Notes: a model not told the origin generated them from the letters alone. A DNA stretch of 64,000 bases from Vishniacozyma victoriae (GCA_017654735.1 JADPYG010000088.1:5146001-5210000); one strand, 5' to 3'. Shown: positions 36,338 through 48,470, counted from the stretch's first letter. Program-made: numbers and translations.

Positions 36338-39124
36338 TCAGCCCTCATGCTGTACATCCATCCTAAATTCCGTCTCAGTTTGCATCTCATCCCTCTCCTC
36401 TCCTTCTTCTCCTGGATATTTGGATCGCGTAGCTTCAATATCGTCCAACATGGATGTGTAGGCCCATTCTACAGCTTCTGCTGCCCAGTAGAAATCGCAG
36501 TGCTAAAGTTCAGCGAGCGAGCACGAAGTGCGAGTAAGGCTTTTATTGTGCGCAGCAGATGAAGAATGATGGATGTGGGTCATATCAAGGGACGGGAGTG
36601 ACAAGCTGCGGAGAGGTGAAGGCAGATGAGAACAAAAGAAAGGGACGCACCTCGGACAGATCCAATTTCGTGACTTTGATAACATTGACATCCTTTTCCT
36701 TAGTCTTCATGCGTTCAATCAAAGGTTCGGCAAGAACAAGGTAATCCCTCCCTCCGTGATAGATCGATAAAGGTGGGAAACGATTATCGAACCATCTGTC
36801 CAATGTATCGTCTAGAGTGCATTTCCGATCTGCGAAACCACCTTTTCCGCACCACCTAAGCATCAGCAACCGTCTGAGCGGAGCGAAGGCGGATGATGGT
36901 CAGGGATGCGCAATGTTTGAGTGAGAGTCGTAGGAGGAGTTCTCGATAGAGTTGGATGACTTACCAGAAGATACTAGCGGAACTGACGGGCGTAGGTGTA
37001 AACCTAAACATCTTTGTTTTTCGCCTCCGAAGCCTGATATCAGTTCAATTCCGTGTCTTGTTCTTGAAAGGAGCGGGAGGTATGGATGTGACTTACCAAT
37101 TGGTATCAGTCCATGAGAAAAGGAACGCGAACATGATACTACCCATCAGCGATACTCTCCTGTCTTTCTTAGGCAGGACATACTATCCCAACATAGCCTA
37201 TTTATCAGCTTTATTGTTCCATCACGATTTCGGTAGGAAAGACGTACAAAGATCTTGGCTGGACAATAATTATAAGCCCATCTCATGAGCGGTATGAAAT
37301 CGAGAACCCCAAAGAATCTTTTCCAAGTACTCCACTCAATCCTATTTAGAGCAGTAAATGGGAACCCCGTAGTCAAAGGCCCAGCATATACAGCCGGAGC
37401 TAATGCTATGAATACTGATAATTTCTTTCCGAGGGATGGGACCATTGACTGGGAGAGGGAGATGAATGCTAGCCCGTTTCCTTGTGAATGGCCTATGAAT
37501 GCGACCTGTCATTAGCGGTCGTGCGATGATGATTTGGATTGGGGAAGGGGAGGAGTGATGTGTGAATGGAAATGTGGTGAGAGCTCGATGCAATGACGAG
37601 ACAAAGGACGAATCAAGAACTCACCTTATCATATCCAGTCTCCTGACAAACATGCTCAACAAGAGCAGGTAAATCGTACATAGCAAGTTCCCTTATCGTC
37701 CAATCTGAACGTCAGCTACCTCGACTCTTATCACGCTCGTAGCTCGCACTCACCCCAGAACCTAGGATCATTCCTCCCGAAGTTCTTGTGTCCCATATCA
37801 AATATCCCCCTTGTATTCCCTAAATAGACTTGGTATCCACCTTGTTTAGCTAGCCAGAATGCCAGTGATCTGTCTTCGGAGGTAACGAATGATCCTGATG
37901 ATTGGAAGAGGCCGTGGAGGATTAGGACTGGGAAACCACCTTTTTGTCAGCTCATTTTCGGGAAAGGGGGATCAGATGGTATTGAGTGTTGGGGAGCGGT
38001 AGTGAAGATGATGGGATAGGGATGTGGCGAGATTCGAATAGGGATTGTAATATTAGAGAAAGGAGACTCACCTCGTCCATCCGCGTGAGTTACCGCATCT
38101 GGATCGATAACGCGGTGCATCCTGACCATCAGCTTCATACACACATCAACTGTAGGTGTATGGATATATCTCTTGAGTATCCCCATGGGCGATGTGCGAT
38201 GTCAAGTGAAGTGAAGAAATGGGACCCACCTCAAATAATACCCATCCTCAGTCTCTACCGTCTGATTCTCAATATCCATCCCAACCTGCCTAGCATAATC
38301 CCTAGGTTCTTTACTAATCTTCCTACCCTCCTTCTTCCAATACCTCTCATCATCCCATGGAAATTTCTTCGTCTCCCCACTACTCAACCACCTCGGTAGG
38401 ACTCTACTCAATTCCGAACCCATCGCCCATCCTACCACCAGCGTCAAGAAGAATGTCGAGAGGACAAATGAGACGGATTGATTGATGAATAGATTTATCT
38501 TTGAAAAGAATGTCAATGGCCTAGGCGGGATTGGGGAATAGGTAGATGAAGAGGGAGGAGGGAATGTTGGGTGTGTTAGGTGTCGATTTGGGGTTGTTGC
38601 TCTATCGATAAAGATTCTACGGAGGATACCTCTGTTTGAAGATGTGGAAGCTGCTGAAGAAGATCGAGAGAGGGCGGGCCGATTCTGGCCGGGCCTCATG
38701 GGAGTTGGCGATAATAATGGTACACCCTCCTCCTGCTTCCCGGCACCAAGCAACTCGGGCTCAAACTCGTATTCTGGCGTCGTAGCATTTCCTCTCACAG
38801 CTCTAGCTTGCCCATGCGCCGTGGATCCATTAGGGAGATTCATAGCAGCCCTAGCAGGCGCGTCGAGTAATTGACTAGGTATCGATAAAATGTGAGGACG
38901 CGTATTGACAGAGGTCGTAGACGCGTATTTTGGCGGTATTAGTCCAGTATCGCCAGCTAATGGAGCACCAGGGCGTGGTGTGAGAGGTGATCGCGATTCA
39001 GAAGGCGAAGGAGTTGATATGAGGGATGTAGCGGAAGTTAGGAGTTGAGGGAGTGTAGATTTCAGCACTGTTGAAAGTCAGAAGGTGTTCAGGTCACGTA
39101 AAATGCGGGAGCAGATTACTCACT
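36338..39124 (-). CDS. AB-hydrolase lipase / steryl ester hydrolase, membrane-anchored
   Basis: An N-terminal Pro/Ser-rich cytosolic region (SPLTPRPGAPLAGDTGLIPP) precedes one membrane helix (SVSFVLSTFFLTLVVGWAMG). Then comes the acid-lipase entry motif DYARQVGMDIENQTVETEDG. The alpha/beta-hydrolase core includes FPVLILHGLFQSSGSFVTS, AFWLAKQGGYQVYLGNTRG, then FGRNDPRFWDWT and FIGHSQGN, the GxSxG nucleophile elbow. Later elements are FIALAPAVYAGPLTTG, SIYHGGRDYLVLAEPLIERM (Asp region) and EHCDFYWAAEA (catalytic His region). The order and single anchor match yeast Tgl1/Yeh1/Yeh2-type steryl ester or triacylglycerol lipases of lipid droplets or plasma membrane. The apparent start codon is assembled by splicing: A at 39124, then TG at 39067-39066. 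The protein ends RMDVQHEG. Confidence 0.85.
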
Positions 39125-39617
39125 AGTGAGATACGCGATTCAAGGTGGTTGTAGGTGGGCGGATGATAGAGCAAGACTTTCATATGTGATGGTCGGACTA
39201 TTGGTTCACTATACAAGACATGACGAAGTACAAAGGATGATTGAATGTATGGGAAAATGGTGTATATGTCGTCACTGTGTGCGTTGTAGAAATCGCTGTT
39301 TCAGCTGTTGATTTGGTCTTTCAATGAAGCGAAGCTTCAAAAATGCGGAGACAAGATCACAATATTGAATATCATACAGTCTCGCAGCTATTCCAGTGCC
39401 GTCATGATCATGACCATGTATAGGCACATTACCTGACTGCTGAGGACCTTTAATTAACGTTCATTCCCATAACCCTGGGAAGGGGCAATGAGGAGGCGGA
39501 GGTGGCCGCTGCTCTATCCATGTAATGAGTGGCAATTTACCCCAGTTACGTCACTACAACACAACTACTTCACCATTCCCGGCCATGACATCTCTGATAT
39601 TGTATCTCTAGTCTTTT
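39125..39617. promoter_or_regulatory. Divergent promoter region, lipase and 39618 gene
   Basis: 493 bases between outward-facing genes. It includes the untranslated 5' exon of the lipase inferred from the split start codon. No other gene is visible. Confidence 0.45.
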
Positions 39618-41417
39618 ATGCCGCAATCCAACATAGACGCTCTCACACCGAAAGCTGGTCCTAGTAGGACTCAGAAGTACACATCCTCGAAGATTGAAGA
39701 TTGGGAGGACCTGGATACCGAGTTCGAAGACGAAATGTCGCTCACTACTAAAAAGTCGAAACGAGCAGGAGATACAGATAGTATGGCTTCATCTATCAGC
39801 CGGACTTCATCACCAGTCAAATCACGTACGGGTTCTCGAGCTACTCCGTCACCTCGCCGCCGTATACCTCGTAGGGCAATACCTCCGCCATCACCACGTC
39901 CGCGGGAGAGATCTGTGCCCGTTACGCAGCCACCTTCTCCCCTGCGGAAAGCCTTTGGACTCTTCTTTTCAACGATACAAATAGCATTCTCGATACTGGA
40001 TTGGATTATATCGCCCATCAAACCTTACATTCTCCTTGGCGGGATTATTGTTTCTTTCGCCTATATCGCATATTGCGTCCTCATTTACTACCTCCTTCCC
40101 CGGTTACCGACATTCTTACTACGTACAATTGGTATTATCTTACGACCTCTCGGAGGGTTCTCGATCCCTCTTCCATCATGGGAAACGTTCAACCTATCTG
40201 CACCAAGCGATATGGACGTAGGAAGGGGAATAGCGGCATTATCACTACCCCTCTCTGGACTAGCAACGGGATCATGTGCCCTCTTGGGAGTCGGATGTCA
40301 GGCATCATTGTTGAGTCAAGAAGGAGAGGTAGCAAAGCCTTTCTGGGGAGGAAGGGGGAAAGTTGGTAAACCAAAAATTGGAGAAGCTCAGATTGCTTGG
40401 GCATTGACTCAGGAGAGTCGGAGTGCAAGGACTATCTTTGAAAGTATCAGTACGCTTGGGAGCAAGGCGGATGTGTTTGAGCATATCGAGTGAGTCCTCC
40501 TTCTTGTTTCGCTAGGATATGATCGGGCTGGATAGAGGCTGATGGCAGGATCTGGAAACATGGAGTTGCTGTTACCGTCGAATCGAAGCTGGATGATCGG
40601 AATGTCCTGGGCAAGCAGCTCTTCGAGGTGAGTTGCGATATCCAGCTATCTTCGGAAAAGGGACTGATGACCAGCTCGGAGACTCGTCAAAGACCCTACA
40701 TGATGAAATGAGGAAGATTGATAGTATGACCGTAACCACTTTCGGAAACCTTCATCTTGAAGTGAGTACCCTTTTCAACCTCGACACTGAGGCTGATAAT
40801 AGTACAATGACCTAGCTGGCCAGCTCATGTCTCATCAACTCCTCGACCCCCCTGATCGTGCCGAGACTAGTATCACTCTAGCTCGTCGATTCGATAATAC
40901 ACTCGCTCGCCTTGATCCGAAATTAGACGAACTCATCTCTCGAGTAGAACATGCCGTATTTGTCGCTCAAAACGCCCTCGACCAGTCGAAAGCGATCACA
41001 TATCACTTGACTGAAATCTCGCATGATCTCAATAACGAGATTTCCTCCGTACCAGCCTGGAAAAGGGTTCAAGATCAAGTGGGACACTACATCAATGGAG
41101 GCGATGTGCCTCGATCAAAAGTGGTCAAGAGGGATTTGAAGCTGGTCAACACGGTGGCGAAGGATATTGAAGCATTACTGGATAACCTGGTGCTTGCTCA
41201 GTCCGGGTTGAAGGATTATCAGAGCCATACTGCCGGTTTCAAAGCTAGTTTGTATGGTGTCCATTTAGCCGCCGAGAATGGAACTCTGGACTTGGAGACG
41301 GAATTGAGGATCTTGGCTCCTTTAATGGATGAATTTGGGACTTCATTAGATGTAGCCAAGGAGAAACGATTTGGGAAATTGGAAACGAGAAAGGCACAGA
41401 TGATTGATCCGAGGTAA
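39618..41417 (+). CDS. Membrane protein with disordered N-terminus and C-terminal coiled coil, unknown
   Basis: The start MPQSNIDALTPKAGPSRTQK is followed by an Arg/Ser/Pro-rich region of about 120 residues (RTSSPVKSRTGSRATPSPRR). Two or three hydrophobic segments come next: FSTIQIAFSILDWIISPI, ILLGGIIVSFAYIAYCVLIY and LPTFLLRTIGIILRPLGGF. The later exons (about 40553-40630, 40677-40760 and 40804-41417) read HGVAVTVESKLDDRNVLG, DSSKTLHDEMRKIDSMTV and a long helical region, LDPKLDELISRVEHAVFVAQ, with KDIEALLDNLVLAQSGLKDY. The plan, with a basic disordered head, membrane hairpin and coiled coil, suggests an ER or nuclear-envelope protein, but this is inference. No named family recognised. Confidence 0.65.
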
Positions 41418-41797
41418 TGGAATCACAGTATATAGTAAGCTGTTGTAAATGATATCATATGCATAGTACACCATACACGTACACAGACGTCACCAGTTCT
41501 CTTGAGATCTCTCTTAGTAAGATCTACGGACGTAAGCTTAGGCCGACAAAGCCTAACGGCGTCTGAGCATTAGAACCTATGAATTATAGACTACGACAAC
41601 CTCCACTTTTGACCTCCACCGGTTAAGATACCCGGGGGGTGGATGCGGAGACCCGAAACATGCTGCTATCGTTGGAAATTCACAATCAACCCTTGGAAAT
41701 ATAGGAGAGTAGTTATCCGTATTCCGTTACAGCTAGGTATATAACTACTCCACATATACAAGTCTGGATACCCCCCACAAGATATACACCACACATC
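41418..41797. promoter_or_regulatory. Promoter of malate synthase
   Basis: A TATA-like gtatataac at 41738-41745 lies about 55 bases before the ATG. A cccggggggt run occurs near 41632. Confidence 0.45.
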
Positions 41798-44183
41798 ATG
41801 TCAGATCTACCTAAAGGCGTACATTTCACACTATCCCCTCCAAAGGGAACCGAGTCGATAATCTCCACAGAGGCGATTGAGTTCCTCGCCGTCCTGCATA
41901 GGACGTTTGATGGAAGGAGGAAAGAGTTGTTGGAGAATAGAAAGAAGGTCCAGGCTGATCTTGATAATGTATGTCCCTGAGTACTCCATCTCCCTTTCCA
42001 GAGTCGCATTGGTGCAAATGAGAGCCGGAACACTGATGATAAGGGTAAAACACTATCTTTCCCTAAAGAGACCGAGGAGATTAGGAATAATACAGCATGG
42101 TCTTGCGCTCCCCCCGCCCCAGGGCTCGAGGATAGAAGGTGAGTCCTCCTTTCTGACTTGCTTCCTTTATGACGTCGTCGTCGTGAGAGAAGATGTGCTG
42201 ATGATAAGGGTCGAAATCACCGGTCCTACCGATAGGAAGATGGTCATTAATGCTTTAAACTCTGGAGCCAAGACTTTTATGGCTGATCTCGAGGGTGAGT
42301 GCTTCTTGACGGGGAGTAAGGTGATGCTGATGATAGATTCTACTTCCCCAACTTGGGCGAATTGCTTGAATGGTCAGAAGAATTTGCATGATGCTATCAG
42401 GTATGTTCCCTTGTTCTTGTGATGTAGGAGGTCGCTGATAGTCAGACGAGAAATCGACTTCACAAGCAATGGAAAGGAGTACAAGCTTATTGAAAAGCCT
42501 GCTGTTCTTCTCGTTCGGTATGGCCCCCTTCTTTAGACGTGACGGCCTCCGGCCTGTACTGACCGCAGACCCCGAGGATGGCACCTAACCGAACCCCGAA
42601 TGTTGATTGATGGCGAACCAATCTCCGGATCCCTATTCGATTTCGGTCTATACTTCTTCAACAATGCCGCTGAACTCATCAAGCGAGGATACGGTCCATA
42701 TTTCTACCTACCTAAAATGGAACATTACTTGGAAGCTCGACTTTGGAATGATGTTTTCTCCTTATCTACTTCAAAGTTGGGTTTGAAGCAAGGGTGTATC
42801 AGGGGAACTGTTTTGATCGAGACGCTACCGGCTGCTTTCCAGATGGAGGAGATCCTTTATGAATTGAAAGAACATTCGAGTGGACTGAATTGTGGTCGAT
42901 GGGATTACATCTTCTCCTTGTGAGTAACCTATAGCGCTTATTTATAACTGAGGCCATTGACTGACCCGTAGCATCAAGAGACAGAGGGGAAACAAGAATG
43001 CCGTCCTACCCGATCGAAGCGATGTTACAATGACTGTACCATTCATGTCGGCATACGTCCAACTCCTCATTCAAACATGTCACAAGTAGGTCCCCTTCCA
43101 TCTATTCCTTCCATCCCATCATCTCACGGCACTCCTTCCCCCTTGCTCCACTTCGCTCCTCGCTACGCTTCGATGCAAAGCTAACGTATAGACGAAAGGT
43201 AGCAGCAATGGGAGGAATGTCTGCTCAAATCCCAATCAAGAATGACCCAGCAAAGAACGATACGGCAATGAACAAAGTTCGAGCCGATAAAGAACGAGAA
43301 GTCACCGCGGGACATGATGGAACTTGGGTCGCTCATCCCGCTTTAATCAAGATTGCAATGGATGTATTTGATGAGCATATGAAGGGTCCTAACCAGGTAT
43401 GTCTTTGTCCATCTCTCACCTCTTCCTGCGAGAATGATAGAAAGATCATGGAGCTAATGAATAGTACCATGTCAGAAGAGAGGATGTGGTTGTTACGGAT
43501 AAACAACTTGCGGACCCGAAAGTACCAGGAAAGATTACAGAGCAGGGAGTAAGGGATAATGTCTCTGCGTGAGTTTCCCCTTTTTGCCTTCCCTCCCTTT
43601 CTTGTTCTGGAAGGAAGAAACTGACTATCAGGGCACTATCATACTGCGCAGCTTGGATCTCTGGAAATGGATGTGTACCGATTAATCACCTAATGGTATG
43701 TCCCCTACTCTTGCCTTACTCGTCCATCCCTTCTACCCTTTCCTCGCTCTCTCTAATTCGCCATGGCAATGAGACAAGCGACTTGGCAATCGATGAGAAG
43801 CGATTCGACGGGGATCAAGAACTGATAGAATAGGAAGACGCAGCTACTGCCGAAATTGCCCGAGTCCAATTATGGCAATGGGTCAAATACGCCCAAAAGA
43901 CCGCCGTAAGTCCTCCCATCATTTGCACCGAGGTCTATAATCTGATATTATCAAGGACTCGAACAAATCAATCGACCCATCGTACCTCGCTCCAATATTC
44001 GAAGAAGAAGGCAAAAAAGTAGCTTCACTCCCAGGGATTAAAGCTGAACATGTCCAAATCGCCTCTGAATACATGCAAGGGCAAGTTAAACAGACTTGGC
44101 CGAGCGAGTTTTTGACTAGTGATTTAATGATTCATTTGGAAGGTGTTGGAACTGTTGGATCTAGTAGGAAATCGGCTTTGTAG
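41798..44183 (+). CDS. Malate synthase
   Basis: This glyoxylate-cycle enzyme condenses glyoxylate and acetyl-CoA to malate. The start [20 protein letters not shown] joins about ten exons. Family landmarks are [89 protein letters not shown] and the signature [20 protein letters not shown] with [13 protein letters not shown] (acetyl-CoA and active-site region). Then come [36 protein letters not shown] and [21 protein letters not shown] small exon brings [16 protein letters not shown]. The protein ends GSSRKSAL: the last three residues, SAL, only weakly resemble a peroxisomal PTS1 (SKL). Length, about 530-540 residues, fits the family. Confidence 0.95.
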
Positions 44184-44799
44184 GGACCGAGATCGAAGGT
44201 CGAAGGGTCGGAGGTCGAGATGATTGAAAGTCGAGATTTATGGTTGAGGATCGTAGATTGTCGTCTACGGGGAGATTAGTGGTAATAATTAGTGAAGCGA
44301 AGGACGTGTTTTGTAGTTGAAGAATGAAAGTACGTATATGAAGTTTGAGAGATCATAGGGATGGGTGAAACCCCGATAATGCTATTCATTTCCAGCACCG
44401 AAATGCGTGTTTGTTCTCCTTGGTGAGTATTGGTAGAGTTCTCAGATTCACATCGAGACAAGAGGTCGAATACGGCGCTTGATGATTCTGGAATTGCCTT
44501 GGTCCTTTATCCTCTTACTTGCCCCACGATAGCAATTCAAACAGCCTCTACAGCAACTTCTCCCGCTGGTCGATTCTTACGGCGGAAGACAAAGATGACC
44601 TTCTTCCGACTGCCGTATGGGTTTGAGATGTCCTCCAAGCATCAATCGTTGATTTCTATAATGCTATGGCGATTCTCGAGTGAATCATAGTGTATAACTG
44701 AGATGATGCCCATACATATTGACATTGAGCCTAAAACTACCTTACGAGAATGTCCAATAAACTGTACTACTAAAGTCCATAAAACTGTCCAAACACTAC
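44184..44799. other. Convergent intergenic region, no gene seen
   Basis: 616 bases between the malate synthase and lectin 2 stops. A run of 'gaggtcgagat/gaaagtcgagat/gaggatcgtag' variants follows the malate synthase stop (about 44189-44260). No gene is supported. Confidence 0.5.
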
Positions 44800-46250
44800 C
44801 TAGTTGAGAGTATGGAAATTCTGTTGTTGAGATCCGGGATAACAAGTATAAGTCTGTAAAACACCTTGATTATTATACACCGGCTGCGATGAGGGTCCAG
44901 ATCCAAGTTGAACATCAAGGCATTGATCTTTGATCAGCTCCTTGCGATTCCTTCAAGATGATGCAAACTGGAAGGACGAGGACATACTGTTGGAAGTCTG
45001 GACAGTACCCTGATTACCGAATTGTAACCACTGTTGCTGAGCATACCCACCACAAGTCCAGAGTTTAACTATCCCATTATTAGAAGGGTTGGAACCTCCA
45101 TCAAGACATAATGAGGGATTCGAATGAAGTTGGATCTGACCATTTGCTCGAATGGCCGAAGTATCCCAATGTTGATTTTTGGCATTAGGTGAGGAGTTGT
45201 CGAAGCAATAGGTTCTGATGGATCAGCCAAGACAGCGACACTTATTGTAGAGGTAAGAGATGTACACTTGGACCAAAGTACCAGAGGTAGCTGCCCCACC
45301 TTGGGTAGTCAGACAGAGATCGTCCCTTCCATACGGATGGATCCTCTTTCCACCACCAGTAGGTGGGTCGGGGTAGACTGTACCTTTAGGTACGTTTGGT
45401 AGGACACCGGTTTGTGGGGGTGGGGGAGTGGTTTTAGGTTTGATAGTCCATGCTTGAGGTCAGCGAGGGATAATCAATACGTGTGAACGAGCGAGAGATG
45501 ACAAGGGGGTAGGTACTCAAGCTGAGTAGGAGCGGGAGCAGGGTCCGAGATGGGTACTGGGATTTTCAAGTGGTGACAAGGGATAGAGAGACTTACCTTG
45601 ATTAGTGTTTCCAGCAGTACATTGATAAGTCTGAGGTCCTGGGCGTGAGCTCAAGAACAGATTGACGATAGAGAAAGAGGTGCAGTGTACAGTGACAAGA
45701 AGGGAAGGGAAGGGAGGGGAGGGGAGGAAAGAGGTTGAGAATGAAAGAAGGACATACCATTGGCACCTTCATCCAAACATTGATTACCGCCTATAATAGC
45801 GATACGACCATCGGCGGTCAAGTACCAAGTTTGAGCAGCTAGACCGGGGTAGGAGGTCCATGTCTGGATATCAGTTCATGTGAAGTCATTACTTGAGCAC
45901 CCTTCTCGAGTTATCGCCTCTAACGACCTAACGGTCTCTCGGGGACATACCTTGAGCAAACCATTATTCCCCGGAACACCAGCATCCATCGCAAACCCAG
46001 TTCCAGTCAAAATAACACTACCGCTCCCCGGACTAATATCCCATCCGGCAGCAGCACCACATTCCATAGTCACTAGTGGGGAACCATTACCAACTTGACC
46101 AGTCGATACTGCCGCTGCCCCTCCTACTGGGGATAGACAGAGGTTATCTCGGGATGAAACGATTAATTGGTTGTTGGCTCGCTTGATGGGCGAGGCGGAA
46201 GTGGAGGTGGAGAGGAGGGAGAGGATGATTGATAGGTAGGTGGAGAGCAT
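44800..46250 (-). CDS. Secreted protein with two ricin B-type lectin modules, copy 2
   Basis: This is a paralog of the 26322-27657 gene with the same exon plan. The signal peptide MLSTYLSIILSLLSTSTSAS is followed by IKRANNQLIVSSRDNLCLSP. Module 1 contains GWDISPGSGSVILTGTGFAM, TWTSYPGLAAQTWYLTADGR and QCLDEG. The linker is shorter than in copy 1 (TIKPKTTPPPPQTGVLPNVP) and lacks the Ser/Pro expansion. Module 2 has HPYGRDDLCLTTQGG, HWDTSAIRANGQIQLHSN, LCLDGGSNPSNNGIVKLWTC, QQQWLQFG and QCLDVQLGSG, ending QQNFHTLN. It keeps more QxW tryptophans than copy 1 (QQW versus QQF), so the two may differ in sugar specificity. Its introns are longer than those of copy 1. Confidence 0.85.
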
Positions 46251-46350
46251 TATTGTGTTCTGTTGTGTCGTGGTGTTGTTGATGAAGGTAGATCTAGAGG
46301 GAGAGTGGAAAAAGGTGGAGAGGTAGAGAGAAAGAATAAGAGATGTTCAG

Positions 46351-46418
46351 GTGTTTTATATCTTCAACAGGGCCGGGCATGTCGGTGTTTTATATCTTCA
46401 ACAGGGCCGGGCATGTCG
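46351..46418. repeat. Two perfect tandem copies of a 34-base unit
   Basis: The unit runs 46351-46384 and again 46385-46418. It begins gtgttttatatcttcaac and ends gggcatgtcg. On the lectin 2 strand each copy includes gatataaaac, a TATA-type element, so the promoter carries two TATA boxes about 105 and 140 bases before the start codon. Confidence 0.85.
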
Positions 46419-46523
46419 GCCATGCCCATCCTTCTCGTCAGCATGGAAAGCCTTCTAAGTACCATGCGGTGCAGGATGAAGGATAGGGAGGCGATCGTAC
46501 CACTCCACCATCCTTCCTTCAGG

Positions 46524-46600
46524 TGAAGTAAATACAAATATCATGCCCGGATCAAGTCCTTTGAGATCGGGAAATACAAATCCCATGAGCCCGGGCGGTC
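46524..46600. repeat. Imperfect direct repeat, about 38 bases, two copies
   Basis: Both copies follow the order aaatacaaat, then catg, cccgg and tcctttga, with small differences between them. They lie directly upstream of the 34-base repeat, on the far side from lectin 2. Confidence 0.6.
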
Positions 46601-47407
46601 CTTTGATAGTGGTGTAAGGTTAACTTTCGGTCATCCGGCGACATTTTGCCACACAATACCACTTGATGGGGTAAAAACAAGGCCGTCTTCAGAGGGAGGG
46701 ACCATGAAATTAGAGGAGGAAGCCACACACGATGATCAGTGTTGACTCGAAATTGGAAATAAGTTCTCCTTAAAGGTACCTTTACCTGAGATCCATCTCG
46801 AATTAGACCCCGCTTAGTCCTTTCCGACGAGACGTCCTTCTCCTCATCCTTCTCCCTGGTGAGCGGAGCATAAAGCCAGCAGATACGGTACCTGTGGACC
46901 CCTCCCTCCTCATTACCAAATTGGAAAATCCTGACCCCTTTAGCGGTACCTCCCTGAGAGAATTGTATCGCATCAAACCCCGCTGAGTTCTTCTTTTCCG
47001 ACAAACTTTTTGCCTTTGAGCGGAAAGCTAGACTGGCAGGTGCTTGTGGACTCCTCCTTTCCTCTCTATTCTAGGCCCAACCGCGTTCTGCATTCCGAAG
47101 CGGGCGGGTCGGATCACGGGCGGAGCGGAGCGAGGTGAGGTAATTGACGGCACTTGATGATTCTGGTACGCGATTCCCGTAGTAGCCGAGCGTTACTGAT
47201 CAATGACCATTTTCCACTTCGGATGTTAACGAACTTTGTTCAGCACGTCGAGGGCGGATGACTTACGGATGCCCCGTCCGTCATGTCAGATGAGTATGAA
47301 TCGTTCATAGTCATTACATACAATCATACTACCAGTGTATGAGTCCAGACCCCACTAATCCCTTTGATGTCGAGCATAGCATTTCCCTCTCCCGCTTATA
47401 ATCTGAT

Positions 47408-48281
47408 CTACTCTCCATCAAGCATGATAGCTAGGAATTCTTGTTCGTTTATAGCTCCATCTTGATCCAGGTCGAATTCTTCAATCATTGCTTTTCTGCA
47501 AATCAGCTTAGGTCGAAGTGAAACAAGGATGACAGTCGTATCAAGCGAGTAAGCCTGGTAATGAGGCTAGAAGGCGGAAGGGAAGGAAGAAGTGTGAAGT
47601 GGTCGAGCGAAAAGAGGGAAGGGTAGAAGAAAGAGCTGAAGACTCACAATTCCTCCTCGCCCAGATTCTCGCCTAACTCCTTGGCTACCCTCCTTAGATC
47701 CCTTAGATTGATCACTCCCGTTCCATCTACGTCGAATAGTTTGAACGCGCGGCGTAGGTCTGTTAATGGGTCTCGAGAGAGGAGTTTTTCCGTCACTTCT
47801 GATTAGCTTTGATCCTTCTTCTCTCGTTTCTTTTCTCCTCCTCCTCCTGCTTCTTTTGGTCGAAAGCAGCTTTCACCTCCAGATCCAGTGAGCGAAGCTC
47901 TGCTTCCCTCTCCTTCCCAAAGGCCGAGAAGATAGCCGCCTTGCCCCTCTAGAATCTCCTTCACGATTCACTCTCATGATATAGCGACTCACTGATTTTC
48001 TGAAAAGCATCCCAATCCATCAATCCATCTCCCTGTCGATCGTTATCCCTCATCATCTTAACAACCTCCGCTTTCTTCATATCGAACCCAAGCGCCCTCA
48101 GAGCGACTTTCAATTCATGATAATCAATAGCCCCATCTTTATCCGTATCAAATAATTCGAACGCTTCTTTAATCTCTTGACGTTGATCTTCCGTTAGAGA
48201 TGGTCCATTATTACGTGCGGGTAGATTCGAGGTGGATGGGGTTGGACGACGTTGTTTTTTGGGTAGGGCGTACAATGACAT
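47408..48281 (-). CDS. CDC31: Centrin / Cdc31-type EF-hand protein
   Basis: This calcium-binding protein of the spindle pole body and nuclear pore is needed for spindle-pole duplication. The start [18 protein letters not shown] has the short basic tail of centrins. EF-hand 1 is [20 protein letters not shown] with [20 protein letters not shown]-hand 2 is [20 protein letters not shown]. After an intron comes [20 protein letters not shown] with [20 protein letters not shown] (hand 3). A final exon gives [20 protein letters not shown] and LAIMLDGE (hand 4). All four loops keep Asp at position 1, and the 'RDP...RRAF.LFD' linker is characteristic of centrin rather than calmodulin. The exon joins keep frame exactly. 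An upstream in-frame extension to 48365 is less likely to be used. Confidence 0.9.
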
Positions 48282-48470
48282 TCTTGGATATAATGTATAG
48301 TAGAGGAGGGACGCGACGCGACTGTCTTGTTCTTCTTCATGTTTGTGATTATGTAATCCTCTCATTTAATCCCCACTCTGTCTGTCAATCAACCAACTTG
48401 CACTGGTTATCATACTCATCAAGCAACCCACGCGCAATGCATCGGATGTCATTACTATACTTACAGCTCA

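Larger units (their letters stand above)
46251..47407. promoter_or_regulatory. Promoter of lectin 2 and long intergenic region
   Basis: 1157 bases between the lectin start and the centrin stop. It contains a 34-base tandem duplication carrying the TATA-like element, the motif block shared with lectin 1 (46417-46444) and an imperfect direct repeat (46524-46600). A 150-codon minus frame (46552-47004) crosses it without supporting evidence. Confidence 0.5.

Noticed and set aside
46552..47004. 150-codon minus-strand frame between lectin 2 and centrin
   Set aside because: No splice sites, domain, or start context. It overlaps a repeat at one end and lies in promoter-like DNA.
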